Shown here one piece after another: positions 43,830 to 52,130 of a DNA stretch of 64,000 nucleotides (position 1 is the stretch's first letter; each line of letters starts with the position of its first letter). The position numbers were made by a program, and so were the translations under genes. A model generated the notes under the pieces. That model was not told where the DNA came from. It saw only the letters and a program-made list of their open reading frames with translations, and searched no databases. The DNA comes from Bosea sp. 124 (GTDB lineage: Bacteria > Pseudomonadota > Alphaproteobacteria > Rhizobiales > Beijerinckiaceae): the NCBI RefSeq assembly GCF_003046175.1, contig NZ_PZZM01000001.1, forward strand, positions 2,621,001-2,685,000, written 5' to 3'.

Positions 43830-44648
43830 TCAGGCGACGTTTCGCTTGGCGCGCTGGGCTTCTTCGCTGGCGATGGCGTCGAGCTGATCGAGCGCCTCGG
43901 CGCCGGCATCCTTGGCCTCGATGCCGTAGAGCTTCGCCGCGACCTCGCTGGTGAGCTGGTGGGGCGGGCCGTCGAAGACGACCTTGCCGGCAGCCATGCC
44001 GATCAGCCGGTCGCAGTATTTCGACGCGATATCGAGGTGATGCAGGTTCGAGACGACGGTGATGCCGTCCTCGCGGTTGATCCGGAAAAGCGCGTCCATC
44101 ACGACCTGGGTGTTGCGCGGGTCGAGCGAGGCGATGGGCTCGTCGGCGAGGATGACCGTCGGCTCCTGCACCAGAGCGCGTGCGATGGCGACGCGCTGCT
44201 GCTGGCCGCCTGACAGGGTCTCGGCGCGCTGGGCCAGGAGATGGCCCATGTCGAGCCGCTCGAGCGCGGCGATGGCGCGGATCTTGTCATCGCGGGAGAA
44301 GCTCTTGACCAGTGTCAGCGCGGTGGAGCGATGATTGAGCCGGCCGAGCAGGACATTGGTCAGGACGTCGAGTCGGCCGACGAGGTTGAACTGCTGGAAG
44401 ATCATTGCCGTATCGCGACGCCAGCCACGCAGGGCCGCGCCCTTCAGGGCGGTGACGTCGCGGTCGCCGGAGACGATGCGGCCCTCGCTCGGATCGGTCA
44501 GGCGGTTGAGCATCCGCAGAAGCGTCGATTTGCCGGCTCCGGACCGGCCGATGATGCCGACCATCTCGCCCCTGGGAATGGAGAGCGTGACGTCGTCGAC
44601 GGCGGCTTTGCCGCCGAAGCGCTTGGTCAGGCCTTCGATGCGCAGCAT
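43830..44648 (-). CDS. phnC: Phosphonate ABC transporter ATP-binding protein
   Basis: This is the 272-residue ATPase of the phosphonate importer. Walker A is GRSGAGKST, the signature LSGGQQQRV, Walker [16 protein letters not shown], and the switch region VVSNLHHLD with the family-typical Asn-Leu-His. The C-terminal tail is short and charged. It heads the phnC-D-E1-E2 unit and has a Pho box about 100 bases upstream, so induction by phosphate starvation is expected. Confidence 0.95.
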   Translation of the reverse strand: MLRIEGLTKRFGGKAAVDDVTLSIPRGEMVGIIGRSGAGKSTLLRMLNRLTDPSEGRIVSGDRDVTALKGAALRGWRRDTAMIFQQFNLVGRLDVLTNVLLGRLNHRSTALTLVKSFSRDDKIRAIAALERLDMGHLLAQRAETLSGGQQQRVAIARALVQEPTVILADEPIASLDPRNTQVVMDALFRINREDGITVVSNLHHLDIASKYCDRLIGMAAGKVVFDGPPHQLTSEVAAKLYGIEAKDAGAEALDQLDAIASEEAQRAKRNVA

Positions 44649-44748
44649 GACGGCGTTCTCGCTTGCGGGACGAGCATGACACTGGCCCGAACGCAGCTCG
44701 CCGCCTTCGGGTTCATGCTCTGTGATGCGAGACAGCTAGCCAGCGCAG

Positions 44749-44766
44749 ATGACAGGCCGGTGACAG
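44749..44766 (-). promoter_or_regulatory. Pho box upstream of phnC
   Basis: On the minus strand the site reads CTGTCAC-CGGC-CTGTCAT, two 7-base PhoB half-sites with a 4-base spacer, nearly the textbook consensus. It points at phnC. No such box is seen before phnG, so the importer is under PhoB while the lyase operon is under PhnF. Confidence 0.82.
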
Positions 44767-44803
44767 CCGGACCTGCGGCACGTCATCGGCGGCGGGTGCG
44801 ATG

Positions 44804-45484
44804 TCAGGCGCCGCGCAGCAGCAGATCGACGCAGGCCCGGACATAGGCGCGGCGCCCGGCGGCGGTCGCCGGCTCGATGTTCAACAGGCCGCGGACCTGG
44901 TGGAATCCGCGCAGCATCCCGATGAACTGCTCGGCCAGCATGCGGGCCTGATCCGGATCGCGCGGCGTCGCGAGGCCATCACCGATTTGTGAACGCTGCA
45001 CCAGGAGAGCCGAAAGGTCGTCGATCATGCGCATCGCGCCCGCCTCATAGGCGACGCGGCCGAGTTCGGGGAAGCGCGCGGCGGCGCTCATCACCAGGCG
45101 GTGGAGGTCGAGCGAGGCCGGATGCAGCATCATCGCCAGCGCATCCTCGCCCAGCCGGGTCAGGGTGCTGCGAAGGTCGCCTTCCGCCACGGATTTGCGC
45201 AGCGGAATCGTAAGTTTCTCAGTCAGTTCGGTGCAGATCGCCTTGAACAGCGCTTCCTTGTCGGCGAAATGGCTGTAGATGGTCTGCTTCGATACGCTGG
45301 CGCGCTGGGCGATCTGGTCGAGGCTGACCCGGTCGAAGCCGTCGGCGAGGAACATCTCGGAGGCGGCCCGCGTGATCGCATCATGCTTGTCCGGGCGCGC
45401 CTTGTCGGACGGCAAGCGTCTTGCATCTGTAACGGTTGTCGCGGAAGTTCCCCCCGCGGTCGAGCCTGTCATACTGCCGCCCAT
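44804..45484 (-). CDS. TetR/AcrR-family transcriptional repressor
   Basis: This is a regulator of about 226 residues. The TetR helix-turn-helix spans AITRAASEMFLADGFDRVSLDQIAQRASVSKQTIYSHFADKEALF (in parts, residues about 38-82), with an all-helical ligand domain after it. I use the ATG at 45482-45484, preceded by AAGAGG; a TTG at 45499 is the frame's first start. It is divergent from an RND efflux pair and the 15-base palindrome in the gap is its likely operator. Confidence 0.92.
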   Translation of the reverse strand: MGGSMTGSTAGGTSATTVTDARRLPSDKARPDKHDAITRAASEMFLADGFDRVSLDQIAQRASVSKQTIYSHFADKEALFKAICTELTEKLTIPLRKSVAEGDLRSTLTRLGEDALAMMLHPASLDLHRLVMSAAARFPELGRVAYEAGAMRMIDDLSALLVQRSQIGDGLATPRDPDQARMLAEQFIGMLRGFHQVRGLLNIEPATAAGRRAYVRACVDLLLRGA

Positions 45485-45499
45485 CGAGCCTCTTATCAA

Positions 45500-45514
45500 A
45501 CTGGACCGTCCAGT
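45500..45514. promoter_or_regulatory. TetR-type operator (ACTGGACCGTCCAGT)
   Basis: This is a perfect 7-1-7 palindrome between the divergent TetR gene and the efflux operon. A half-site copy CGTCCAGT recurs at 45540-45547, three bases before the adaptor ATG. ACTGGAC/GTCCAGT operators are well known for TetR regulators of RND pumps. Confidence 0.82.
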
Positions 45515-45550
45515 CTAAGATACCCACGCAACACCGGAGCGTCCAGTTCT

Positions 45551-46666
45551 ATGAAGCGGTTTGCCTTCCTGCTCGTGATCCTCGGCCTGGCTGGCGGAGG
45601 CTATTACGGCTATCGCCACTTCAAGCCGGCTCCCCCGCCCGTGCAGACGGCGGCTCCTGCCGCGCGCGCCGCCGGCGTGCCCGTCGAGGTCACCAAGATC
45701 GAACGGGCGACCGTCAATGAGGAGGTCGAGGCGCTGGGCACGCTGGCCGCCGACGAATCCGTGGTGATCGCTCCGGAGATCGCCGGCCGCGTCATCGCGC
45801 TCGGCTTCAAGGAGGGCGAGCGTGTCGAGAAGGGCCAATTGCTGGTCAAGCTGGACACCGCGATCCTGGATGCGGAACTGAAGCAATTGCAGGCCGATCT
45901 CGGTCTCGCGCGCGACACCTTCGAGCGCAACCGTTCGCTGAGCCAGCGCGGCGTCGGCACGCAGGTCGCGCTCGACGAGGCGAGTGCGAAGCTCGCGGCG
46001 GCCGAGGCGCGGGTTCAGCTTTCCCAGGCGAAGCTCGCGCAGTCGGCGATCATGGCGCCGTTCAGCGGGGTGGTCGGGCTGCGCTCGGTCAGCGTCGGCG
46101 ACTATGTCTCCGTCGGCAAGCAACTGATCACGCTGACCAATATCGATCCGATCAAGGTCGATTTCCGCGTGCCCGAGATCTTCCTGGCCCAGGTCAAGCT
46201 CGGCCTGACGATCAGCCTCAAGGTCGACGCGGTGCCGGGGCGGGACTTCCAGGGCAAGATCTTCGCCGTCGACCCGGTGGTCGACATCAACGGCCGCGCG
46301 ATTAGGCTGCGCGCCACCGTTCCCAATCGCGATCTGGTGCTCAAGCCCGGCCTGTTCGCCCGCGTCACCATCGTCGTCGACCGGCGCGAGAACGCGCTGC
46401 TGATCCCTGAAACGGCGGTCGTGCCCGACGGCGTCGGCAAGGTCGTCTACATCGTCGACAACGGCAAGGCGAAGCGCATTTCGGTCGAGCTGGGCAAGCG
46501 TCTGCCCGGCAAGGTCGAGATCGTGAAGGGACTGACGCCGCAGATGATCGTCGTCAGCTCCGGCCAGATGCGTCTGCGCGACGGCTCGACCGTCTCGATC
46601 AAGAACGCCCAGCCCCCGGTGCAGACGAGCGCTCTGCCCGGCACCGCGCCGAGCCCGCAGCAATGA
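45551..46666 (+). CDS. RND efflux periplasmic adaptor (membrane fusion protein)
   Basis: This 371-residue adaptor joins the inner-membrane pump to an outer-membrane channel. It has an N-terminal anchor (FAFLLVILGLAGGGYYGY) and a lipoyl half-domain VVIAPEIAGRVIALGFKEGERVEKGQLLVKLD (in parts). A coiled-coil hairpin lies at about residues 105-165, the second lipoyl half at APFSGVVGLRSVSVGDYV, and the beta-barrel region follows. It ends with a Pro-rich tail and overlaps the pump gene by ATGA. No outer-membrane channel gene adjoins. The substrate is unknown. Confidence 0.93.
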   Translation: MKRFAFLLVILGLAGGGYYGYRHFKPAPPPVQTAAPAARAAGVPVEVTKIERATVNEEVEALGTLAADESVVIAPEIAGRVIALGFKEGERVEKGQLLVKLDTAILDAELKQLQADLGLARDTFERNRSLSQRGVGTQVALDEASAKLAAAEARVQLSQAKLAQSAIMAPFSGVVGLRSVSVGDYVSVGKQLITLTNIDPIKVDFRVPEIFLAQVKLGLTISLKVDAVPGRDFQGKIFAVDPVVDINGRAIRLRATVPNRDLVLKPGLFARVTIVVDRRENALLIPETAVVPDGVGKVVYIVDNGKAKRISVELGKRLPGKVEIVKGLTPQMIVVSSGQMRLRDGSTVSIKNAQPPVQTSALPGTAPSPQQ

Positions 46667-49600
46667 GCCTGTTTGCCCTCTTCGTTCGCCGGCCTGTCCT
46701 CTCGACGGTGCTGAGCCTGCTCGTGCTGCTGATCGGCGCAGTCTCCTATACGCGCCTGACGGTACGCGAGTATCCGAACATCGACGAGCCGATCGTCTCG
46801 GTCCGCACCGACTATACCGGCGCCAGCGCCGAGATCATCGAGACCCAGGTCACCCAGGTCCTCGAAAATTCGATCGCCGGCATCGAGGGCATCGAGATCA
46901 TCTCCTCGACCAGCCGCCAGGAGCGCAGCTTCATCTCCGTGCGCTTCCGGCCGGATGTCGACCCCGACGTTGCAGCCTCCGATGTGCGCGACCGCGTCAG
47001 CCGCGTGCGCGGCCGTATGCCGACCGAGATCGAAGAGCCGATCATCGCCAAGGTCGAGGCGGACGCCCAGCCGATCCTGTTCCTCTCGCTGGTCAGTTCG
47101 CGACACAATCCGCTCGAACTGACCGATTTCGCCGACCGCTTCATCACCGACCGCGTGCAGAACATCACCGGCGTCGCCGAGGTGCAGATCCGCGGCGAGC
47201 GGCGCTATGCGATGCGCATCTGGCTCGATCGGGCCCGGATGTCAGCCTACAACATCACGGTCCAGGAGATCGAAGCGGCCGTCCGCGCCCAGAACGTCGA
47301 GATCCCGTCCGGCCGCATCGAGAGCAACAACCGTGAATTCACGGTGTTGTCGCAGACCGGGTTGACGACGCCGGAGCAGTTCCAGCAGATCGTCGTCAAG
47401 GACGTCAACGGCTTCTCGATCAAGCTGCGTGACATCGCGCGGGTGGAGCTCGGCGCGCTGGCCGAGCGCAATGCCGCCTGGTTCTCCGGCAATCCGTCCG
47501 TCACGATCGGCATCGTCAAGCAGGCGACGGCCAATCCGCTCGACGTCTCCAACGGTGTCCGTGCCGCGCTGCCCGAGATCATCGAGGATCTGCCCGAGGG
47601 CATGACCATCGCGACATCCTACGACACCTCGGTGTTCATCGACCGCTCGATTCAGGCCGTCTACAGCACGATCCTCGAGGCGGTTCTGCTCGTCGTCCTG
47701 ATCATCTTCATCTTCCTGCGCTCGGCACGCGCGACGTTGATTCCGCTCGTCACCATCCCGGTCTCGCTCGTCGGCTCGTTTGCGCTGATGTACGCGCTCG
47801 GCTTCACCGTGAACACGCTGACGCTGCTCTCGATGGTGCTGGCGATCGGCCTCGTCGTCGACGACGCCATCGTGGTGCTCGAAAACGTCCACCGCCATAT
47901 CGAGGACGGCATGGAGTCGAATGCGGCGGCGATCCGCGGCATCAACGAGATCGCCTTCGCCGTCATCGCGATGACGCTGACGCTGGTCGCGGTCTATGCC
48001 CCGATGGCGTTCTCGACCGGCCGCACGGGCAAGCTGTTCATCGAGTTCGCGCTTACACTCGCCGGAGCCGTGCTCGTCTCGGGCTTCGTCGCGCTCACCC
48101 TGACGCCGATGATGTGCGCCAAGCTGCTCAAGCACGAAAGCTCGCATGGCTGGCTCTACAATCTTTTTGAAGGCGGGTTCAACGCGATGTCGCGCGGCTA
48201 TCGCGCTTCGTTGCGCGGCGCGCTTTCGGTGCGTCCGCTGATCGTGATCCTCGCGCTCGGCGTCGCCGGCGGGAGCTATTACTTCTTCACAAATCTGCGC
48301 TCCGAACTCGCGCCGGTCGAGGATCGCGGCAGCTTCACGATCACCGGCGTCGCGCCGGAAGGCGCGACCATGGCGTTCACCTCCGAATATGCGAGGCGGG
48401 CCGAGGCATTCTTCAAGGCATACCCGGATGTCGAGACCAATCTCGTCATTGTCGGCTTCCCGGACGTGACGCGCGCCATTGCCTTCGCGCGGCTGAAACC
48501 CTGGGAGGAGCGGTCCATCAAGCAGCAGGCCATGGTGGCCGACATCAACCGCAACCTGTCGCAGATTCCCGGCATCCGGATGTTCGCCACCAATCCGCCC
48601 TCGCTCGGGCAGGGCGGTGCCAACAGCAAGCCGGTCGAGTTTGTGCTGCGTTCGTCCGAGGCCTACGCGCAGATCAAGGAGTATGTCGACGCCGTGCTGG
48701 CGGAGATCGCGGGCTCGCCCGTGCTGACCAATGTCGAGTCGAACCTCATCCTCGACAAGCCGCAGATCAAGGTCTCGATCGACCGGCAGCGCGCCGCCGA
48801 TCTCGGTGTCGGTGTCGACGTCATCGGCCGGACCATGGAGACGCTGCTCGGTGGCCGTCAGGTCACCCGCTTCAACATGAACGGCGAACAATACGATGTC
48901 GTCATCCAGGTCGGGGGCGAGGATCGCAACACGCCGCAGGCCCTGCAGTCGATCTATCTGATGGGACGCAGCGGCGCGATCGTGCAGCTCTCCAGCGTCG
49001 TGCAGATCGAGGAGACCGTCGCGCCGAAGGAGTTGATCCGCTTCAACCAGCTCCGTTCGGCAACGATCACCGCCGTTCCCGCGCCGGGCTATTCGCTGGG
49101 CGATGCGCTGGCGGTTCTCGAACAGGCTTCCGCCAGGGTACTGCCGAAGACGGTGCAGATCGACTATTCCGGCCAGAGCCGCGAGTTCAAGCAGTCGGGC
49201 GCGTCGATCGCGATCGTCTTCCTGCTAGCGCTCGGCTTCATCTATCTGGTGCTCGCGGCGCAGTTCGAGAGCTTCATCGACCCCGTCGTGATCATGGTCT
49301 CGGTGCCGCTTTCGCTGACGGGCGCGCTGGCCGCCTTGTATTTCACCGGCGGCACGATGAACGTCTACAGCCAGATCGGGCTCATTACGCTCGTCGGCCT
49401 GATCACCAAGCACGGCATCCTGATCCTGGAATTCACCAACCAGCTCCGGGAGGAAGGCAAGGAGATGATCGACGCGCTGGTCGAGGCGGCAGAACTGCGT
49501 CTGCGGCCGATCCTGATGACCACGGGCGCCATGGTGCTCGGCGCCGTGCCGTTGGCGCTCGCGCATGGCGCCGGCGCCGAGAGCCGCTCGCAGATCGGCT

Positions 49601-49749
49601 GGGTCATCGTCGGCGGCATGAGCTTCGGCACCTTGCTCACGCTCTATGTGGTGCCGGTCGCCTATTCCTATCTCGCGAGCACGAAGCGCTCGGTGCACGG
49701 CCATGTGGTGCATGAGGCGCCTGCCGCGCATCCGCATCCGGCGGAGTAG
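46663..49749 (+). CDS. RND efflux transporter permease (AcrB/MexF type)
   Basis: This 1028-residue inner-membrane pump uses the proton gradient. It begins MSLFALFVRRPVLSTVLSLLVLL with helix 1. The proton-relay aspartates lie in IGLVVDDAIVVLENVHRH of helix 4. SLTGALAALYFTGGTMNVYSQIG and GLITKHGILILEFTNQL lie in the second half. Two large periplasmic loops flank, as in the family. It pairs with the adaptor (ATGA overlap) under the TetR-type regulator. It could export drugs, metals or solvents; none can be inferred. Confidence 0.95.
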   Translation: MSLFALFVRRPVLSTVLSLLVLLIGAVSYTRLTVREYPNIDEPIVSVRTDYTGASAEIIETQVTQVLENSIAGIEGIEIISSTSRQERSFISVRFRPDVDPDVAASDVRDRVSRVRGRMPTEIEEPIIAKVEADAQPILFLSLVSSRHNPLELTDFADRFITDRVQNITGVAEVQIRGERRYAMRIWLDRARMSAYNITVQEIEAAVRAQNVEIPSGRIESNNREFTVLSQTGLTTPEQFQQIVVKDVNGFSIKLRDIARVELGALAERNAAWFSGNPSVTIGIVKQATANPLDVSNGVRAALPEIIEDLPEGMTIATSYDTSVFIDRSIQAVYSTILEAVLLVVLIIFIFLRSARATLIPLVTIPVSLVGSFALMYALGFTVNTLTLLSMVLAIGLVVDDAIVVLENVHRHIEDGMESNAAAIRGINEIAFAVIAMTLTLVAVYAPMAFSTGRTGKLFIEFALTLAGAVLVSGFVALTLTPMMCAKLLKHESSHGWLYNLFEGGFNAMSRGYRASLRGALSVRPLIVILALGVAGGSYYFFTNLRSELAPVEDRGSFTITGVAPEGATMAFTSEYARRAEAFFKAYPDVETNLVIVGFPDVTRAIAFARLKPWEERSIKQQAMVADINRNLSQIPGIRMFATNPPSLGQGGANSKPVEFVLRSSEAYAQIKEYVDAVLAEIAGSPVLTNVESNLILDKPQIKVSIDRQRAADLGVGVDVIGRTMETLLGGRQVTRFNMNGEQYDVVIQVGGEDRNTPQALQSIYLMGRSGAIVQLSSVVQIEETVAPKELIRFNQLRSATITAVPAPGYSLGDALAVLEQASARVLPKTVQIDYSGQSREFKQSGASIAIVFLLALGFIYLVLAAQFESFIDPVVIMVSVPLSLTGALAALYFTGGTMNVYSQIGLITLVGLITKHGILILEFTNQLREEGKEMIDALVEAAELRLRPILMTTGAMVLGAVPLALAHGAGAESRSQIGWVIVGGMSFGTLLTLYVVPVAYSYLASTKRSVHGHVVHEAPAAHPHPAE

Positions 49750-49767
49750 GGTGGGGCGCCGGTTCTG

Positions 49768-49863
49768 CCGTCATGCCCGCCTTTGTGGCGAAGCATCCCC
49801 GCCTTGAACACAGGCCTCGCTCAGCGAAGACGTGGATAGTCGGGACAAGCCCGACCATGACGG
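49768..49863. repeat. Palindromic repeat between the RND pump and pbpC
   Basis: Outer arms CCGTCATG and CATGACGG, with inner CGGGACAAGCCCG and a TGGCGAAGC/GCTCAGCG core, make a 96-base imperfect palindrome. It belongs to the same loose family as the elements at 30667 and 38281. It fills the gap between the convergent pump and pbpC genes and may end both messages. Confidence 0.65.
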
Positions 49864-49881
49864 CGGGTGACGGGCCACGAT

Positions 49882-51966
49882 TTATTGCAGCCTGACGGAC
49901 ACGCTCTCGCTGGCACCCGTTCCGTCGATCACCGAAATCCGCATGAAGCCCTTGCCCGGGGGCTGCCAGACTGCCTCGCGCCGCCGCGTCGGGCTCAGCA
50001 CGGGCGCGCCGTCGACCAGCCAGGTATAAGGCGGCGCGCCACCCGCGACCTTGAGGTTGAGCTGCGTCTGACCGTCGGCGGCGGAGGCCGCGAGGTCGAT
50101 CTTCGCGCCTTCGGGCGGGAAGGCGAGCCGGAGCGCCGGTGTCGTCATCGCTGCGACGGTCTTCGGCACGTCCTGGCGCAGATGGCGCAGCGGCGGTGGC
50201 AGATGCGCGCTGGTCGCGACGATGCTGTCGGGCGGCTGCGGGAAGGGGCGCGGATCGAGGCCGAGCCGGGCGAAGGCGTCGAACAGGATCGGTGCCGCCA
50301 CGCTGCGTCCGACCAGGCCGGGCACGGCGCCGTTGTCGGCCCGCCCGACCCAGACGCCGATCGTGTGCTTGCGGTCGAAGCCGACTGCCCAGGCATCGCG
50401 GTAGCCATAGGAGGTGCCCGTCTTGTAGGCGATCCGGCCGGGCATGGCGTTGAGCGGCGGCGGGGCGCCGAGCAGCGTGTCGGCGACGTACCAGGCCGCG
50501 ACGGGTTCGACGAGGCGAGGCAACGAGGCAGCGCTGCGCCGCGCTTCCGTCCTGACCCTCAGCTCCGGTACCTCGCCGCCGCGCGCCAGCCCGACATAGA
50601 GCCGGGTCAGATCCTGCAGCGTGATGCCAAGGCCGCCGAGCCCGACCGCAAGGCCGGGCGGGCCGCCCTCCTTGGGCATCGCCACCGAAACGCCGGCATC
50701 GCGCAGGCGCGACAGGAAACGTTGCGGGCCGAGCGCCGAGAGCAGTTCGACGGCAGGCACGTTGAGCGAGAGCTGAAGCGCCTTGCGAGCCGAGACCATG
50801 CCCTGGAATGTCATGTCGAAATTCGTGGGGATGTAGATGCCGTAGCGCGCCGGCCGGTCCTCCAGCATCGTCTCGGGGTGGGCGATGCCGTTGTCGAAGG
50901 CGAGCGCATAGATGAAAGGCTTCAGCGCCGAGCCCGGCGAGCGCAGCGCCCGCGTCAGGTCGAGCGAGCCGGCGCGCTCGGTGGCGAAGTAATCGACGCC
51001 TCCGACGGACGCCCTGACCTCGCCGGTCTCGTTGTCGACCGCGAGGATGGCGATCGAGAGCTGAGGCGCAAGACCGAGGCTGCGCTCGCGGGCGAGGCTT
51101 TCGAGACCGGCCTGGAGACGCGCGTCGAGGCTCAACCGGTGGCTGCGGGCGGCCGGCGCTTCCGCGACGACCTGCTCGGCGACATGGGGTGCGAGATGGG
51201 GGAAGGGCCTCCGCGCCGTCGGCAGCGGCTCCTCACGCGCTGCTGCGACCTCGGAAGCCGTGGCGAGACCGGCCTGCTCGACGCGGGCGAGCACACGTTC
51301 GCGGGCCTTGCGGGCTGCCCCGGCGAAACGGTCCGGCCGGCGCGTCTCGGGCGATTGCGGCAGGGCGACGAGGAGCGCCGCCTCCGCGGTCGAGAGCCGT
51401 TTCGGTTCCTTGCCGAAATAAGCGAAGCTCGCGGCACGGACGCCTTCGAGATTGCCGCCGAAGGGGGCGAGGGTGAGATAGAGATCGAGGATCTGCGGCT
51501 TGGTCAGGCGGCGTTCCAGCTCGATGGCGCGCACTGCCTGCCGAAGCTTGGCCGCGACATTGCGTTCCTCGCGCGGCTCCAGCAGCCTTGCGACCTGCAT
51601 GGTCAGCGTCGAGCCGCCGGAGACGACGCGGCCGTTCAGCAGCATCTGGCCGGCAGCACGGGCGAGGCCGAGCGCGTCGATGCCGGAATGGCTGTCGAAG
51701 CGCTTGTCCTCAAAGGCCTTGAGCATGGCGAGATAGCGCGGATCGACATCGTCGACGCCGACCTGGAGCTTCCAGCGGCCGTCCGCCGTGAGGAAGGGCC
51801 GCAGCAACCGGCCCTCGCGGTCGAGGACCACAGTCGAACGATCGGTGGCGACGGCGAGATCGAGAGGGGGGAGGGTTGCGGCGTAATGGAACAGGCCGGC
51901 TGTGGCGACCGCGAGGAGCAGGACGCAGGACGCGGCGGCGATCTTCAGCTTCGGGAAGCTACGCAC
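49882..51966 (-). CDS. pbpC: Penicillin-binding protein 1C
   Basis: This bifunctional murein synthase at the inner membrane is about 694 residues. It has a membrane anchor (KIAAASCVLLLAVATAGLFHYA), then the GT51 glycosyltransferase domain with FEDKRFDSHSGID and SGGSTLTMQVARLL. The transpeptidase domain carries the serine in GSALKPFIYAL (S-x-x-K), SLN and KTGTSYGYRDAW, and ends in a PBP1C-type C-terminal domain. I take the GTG at 51964-51966, with GAAGG upstream. A longer frame to 52128 (starting MGARVDE) would translate a repeat element. It sits just after the alpha-2-macroglobulin gene, its usual partner. Confidence 0.94.
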   Translation of the reverse strand: MRSFPKLKIAAASCVLLLAVATAGLFHYAATLPPLDLAVATDRSTVVLDREGRLLRPFLTADGRWKLQVGVDDVDPRYLAMLKAFEDKRFDSHSGIDALGLARAAGQMLLNGRVVSGGSTLTMQVARLLEPREERNVAAKLRQAVRAIELERRLTKPQILDLYLTLAPFGGNLEGVRAASFAYFGKEPKRLSTAEAALLVALPQSPETRRPDRFAGAARKARERVLARVEQAGLATASEVAAAREEPLPTARRPFPHLAPHVAEQVVAEAPAARSHRLSLDARLQAGLESLARERSLGLAPQLSIAILAVDNETGEVRASVGGVDYFATERAGSLDLTRALRSPGSALKPFIYALAFDNGIAHPETMLEDRPARYGIYIPTNFDMTFQGMVSARKALQLSLNVPAVELLSALGPQRFLSRLRDAGVSVAMPKEGGPPGLAVGLGGLGITLQDLTRLYVGLARGGEVPELRVRTEARRSAASLPRLVEPVAAWYVADTLLGAPPPLNAMPGRIAYKTGTSYGYRDAWAVGFDRKHTIGVWVGRADNGAVPGLVGRSVAAPILFDAFARLGLDPRPFPQPPDSIVATSAHLPPPLRHLRQDVPKTVAAMTTPALRLAFPPEGAKIDLAASAADGQTQLNLKVAGGAPPYTWLVDGAPVLSPTRRREAVWQPPGKGFMRISVIDGTGASESVSVRLQ

Positions 51967-51968
51967 GA

Positions 51969-52094
51969 GCCCTTCTCCCTTCGGGGGAGAAGGTGGCAGC
52001 GCGAAGCGCTGACGGATGAGGGATGGGAGGCGGAAACTCCGGGAGGTATCGCCTTCCCTCACCCCAGCCCTCTCCCCCGAGGGGAGAGGGGGCT
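51969..52094. repeat. Palindromic repeat pair upstream of pbpC
   Basis: Two hairpins, CCTTCTCCC/GGGGAGAAGG at 51971-51993 and CCCTCTCCCC/GGGGAGAGGG at 52069-52090, form inverted halves with matching GGATGAGGG and CCCTCACCCC tails. The purine-rich strand of the first supplies the ribosome site of the pbpC GTG start. Translated in the longer pbpC frame it gives PLPSGERAGVREG and PPSPPKGEG, peptides typical of such repeats. Confidence 0.78.
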
Positions 52095-52130
52095 CCGTCG
52101 CGTTTGTCTCGTCGACCCGAGCGCCCATGA

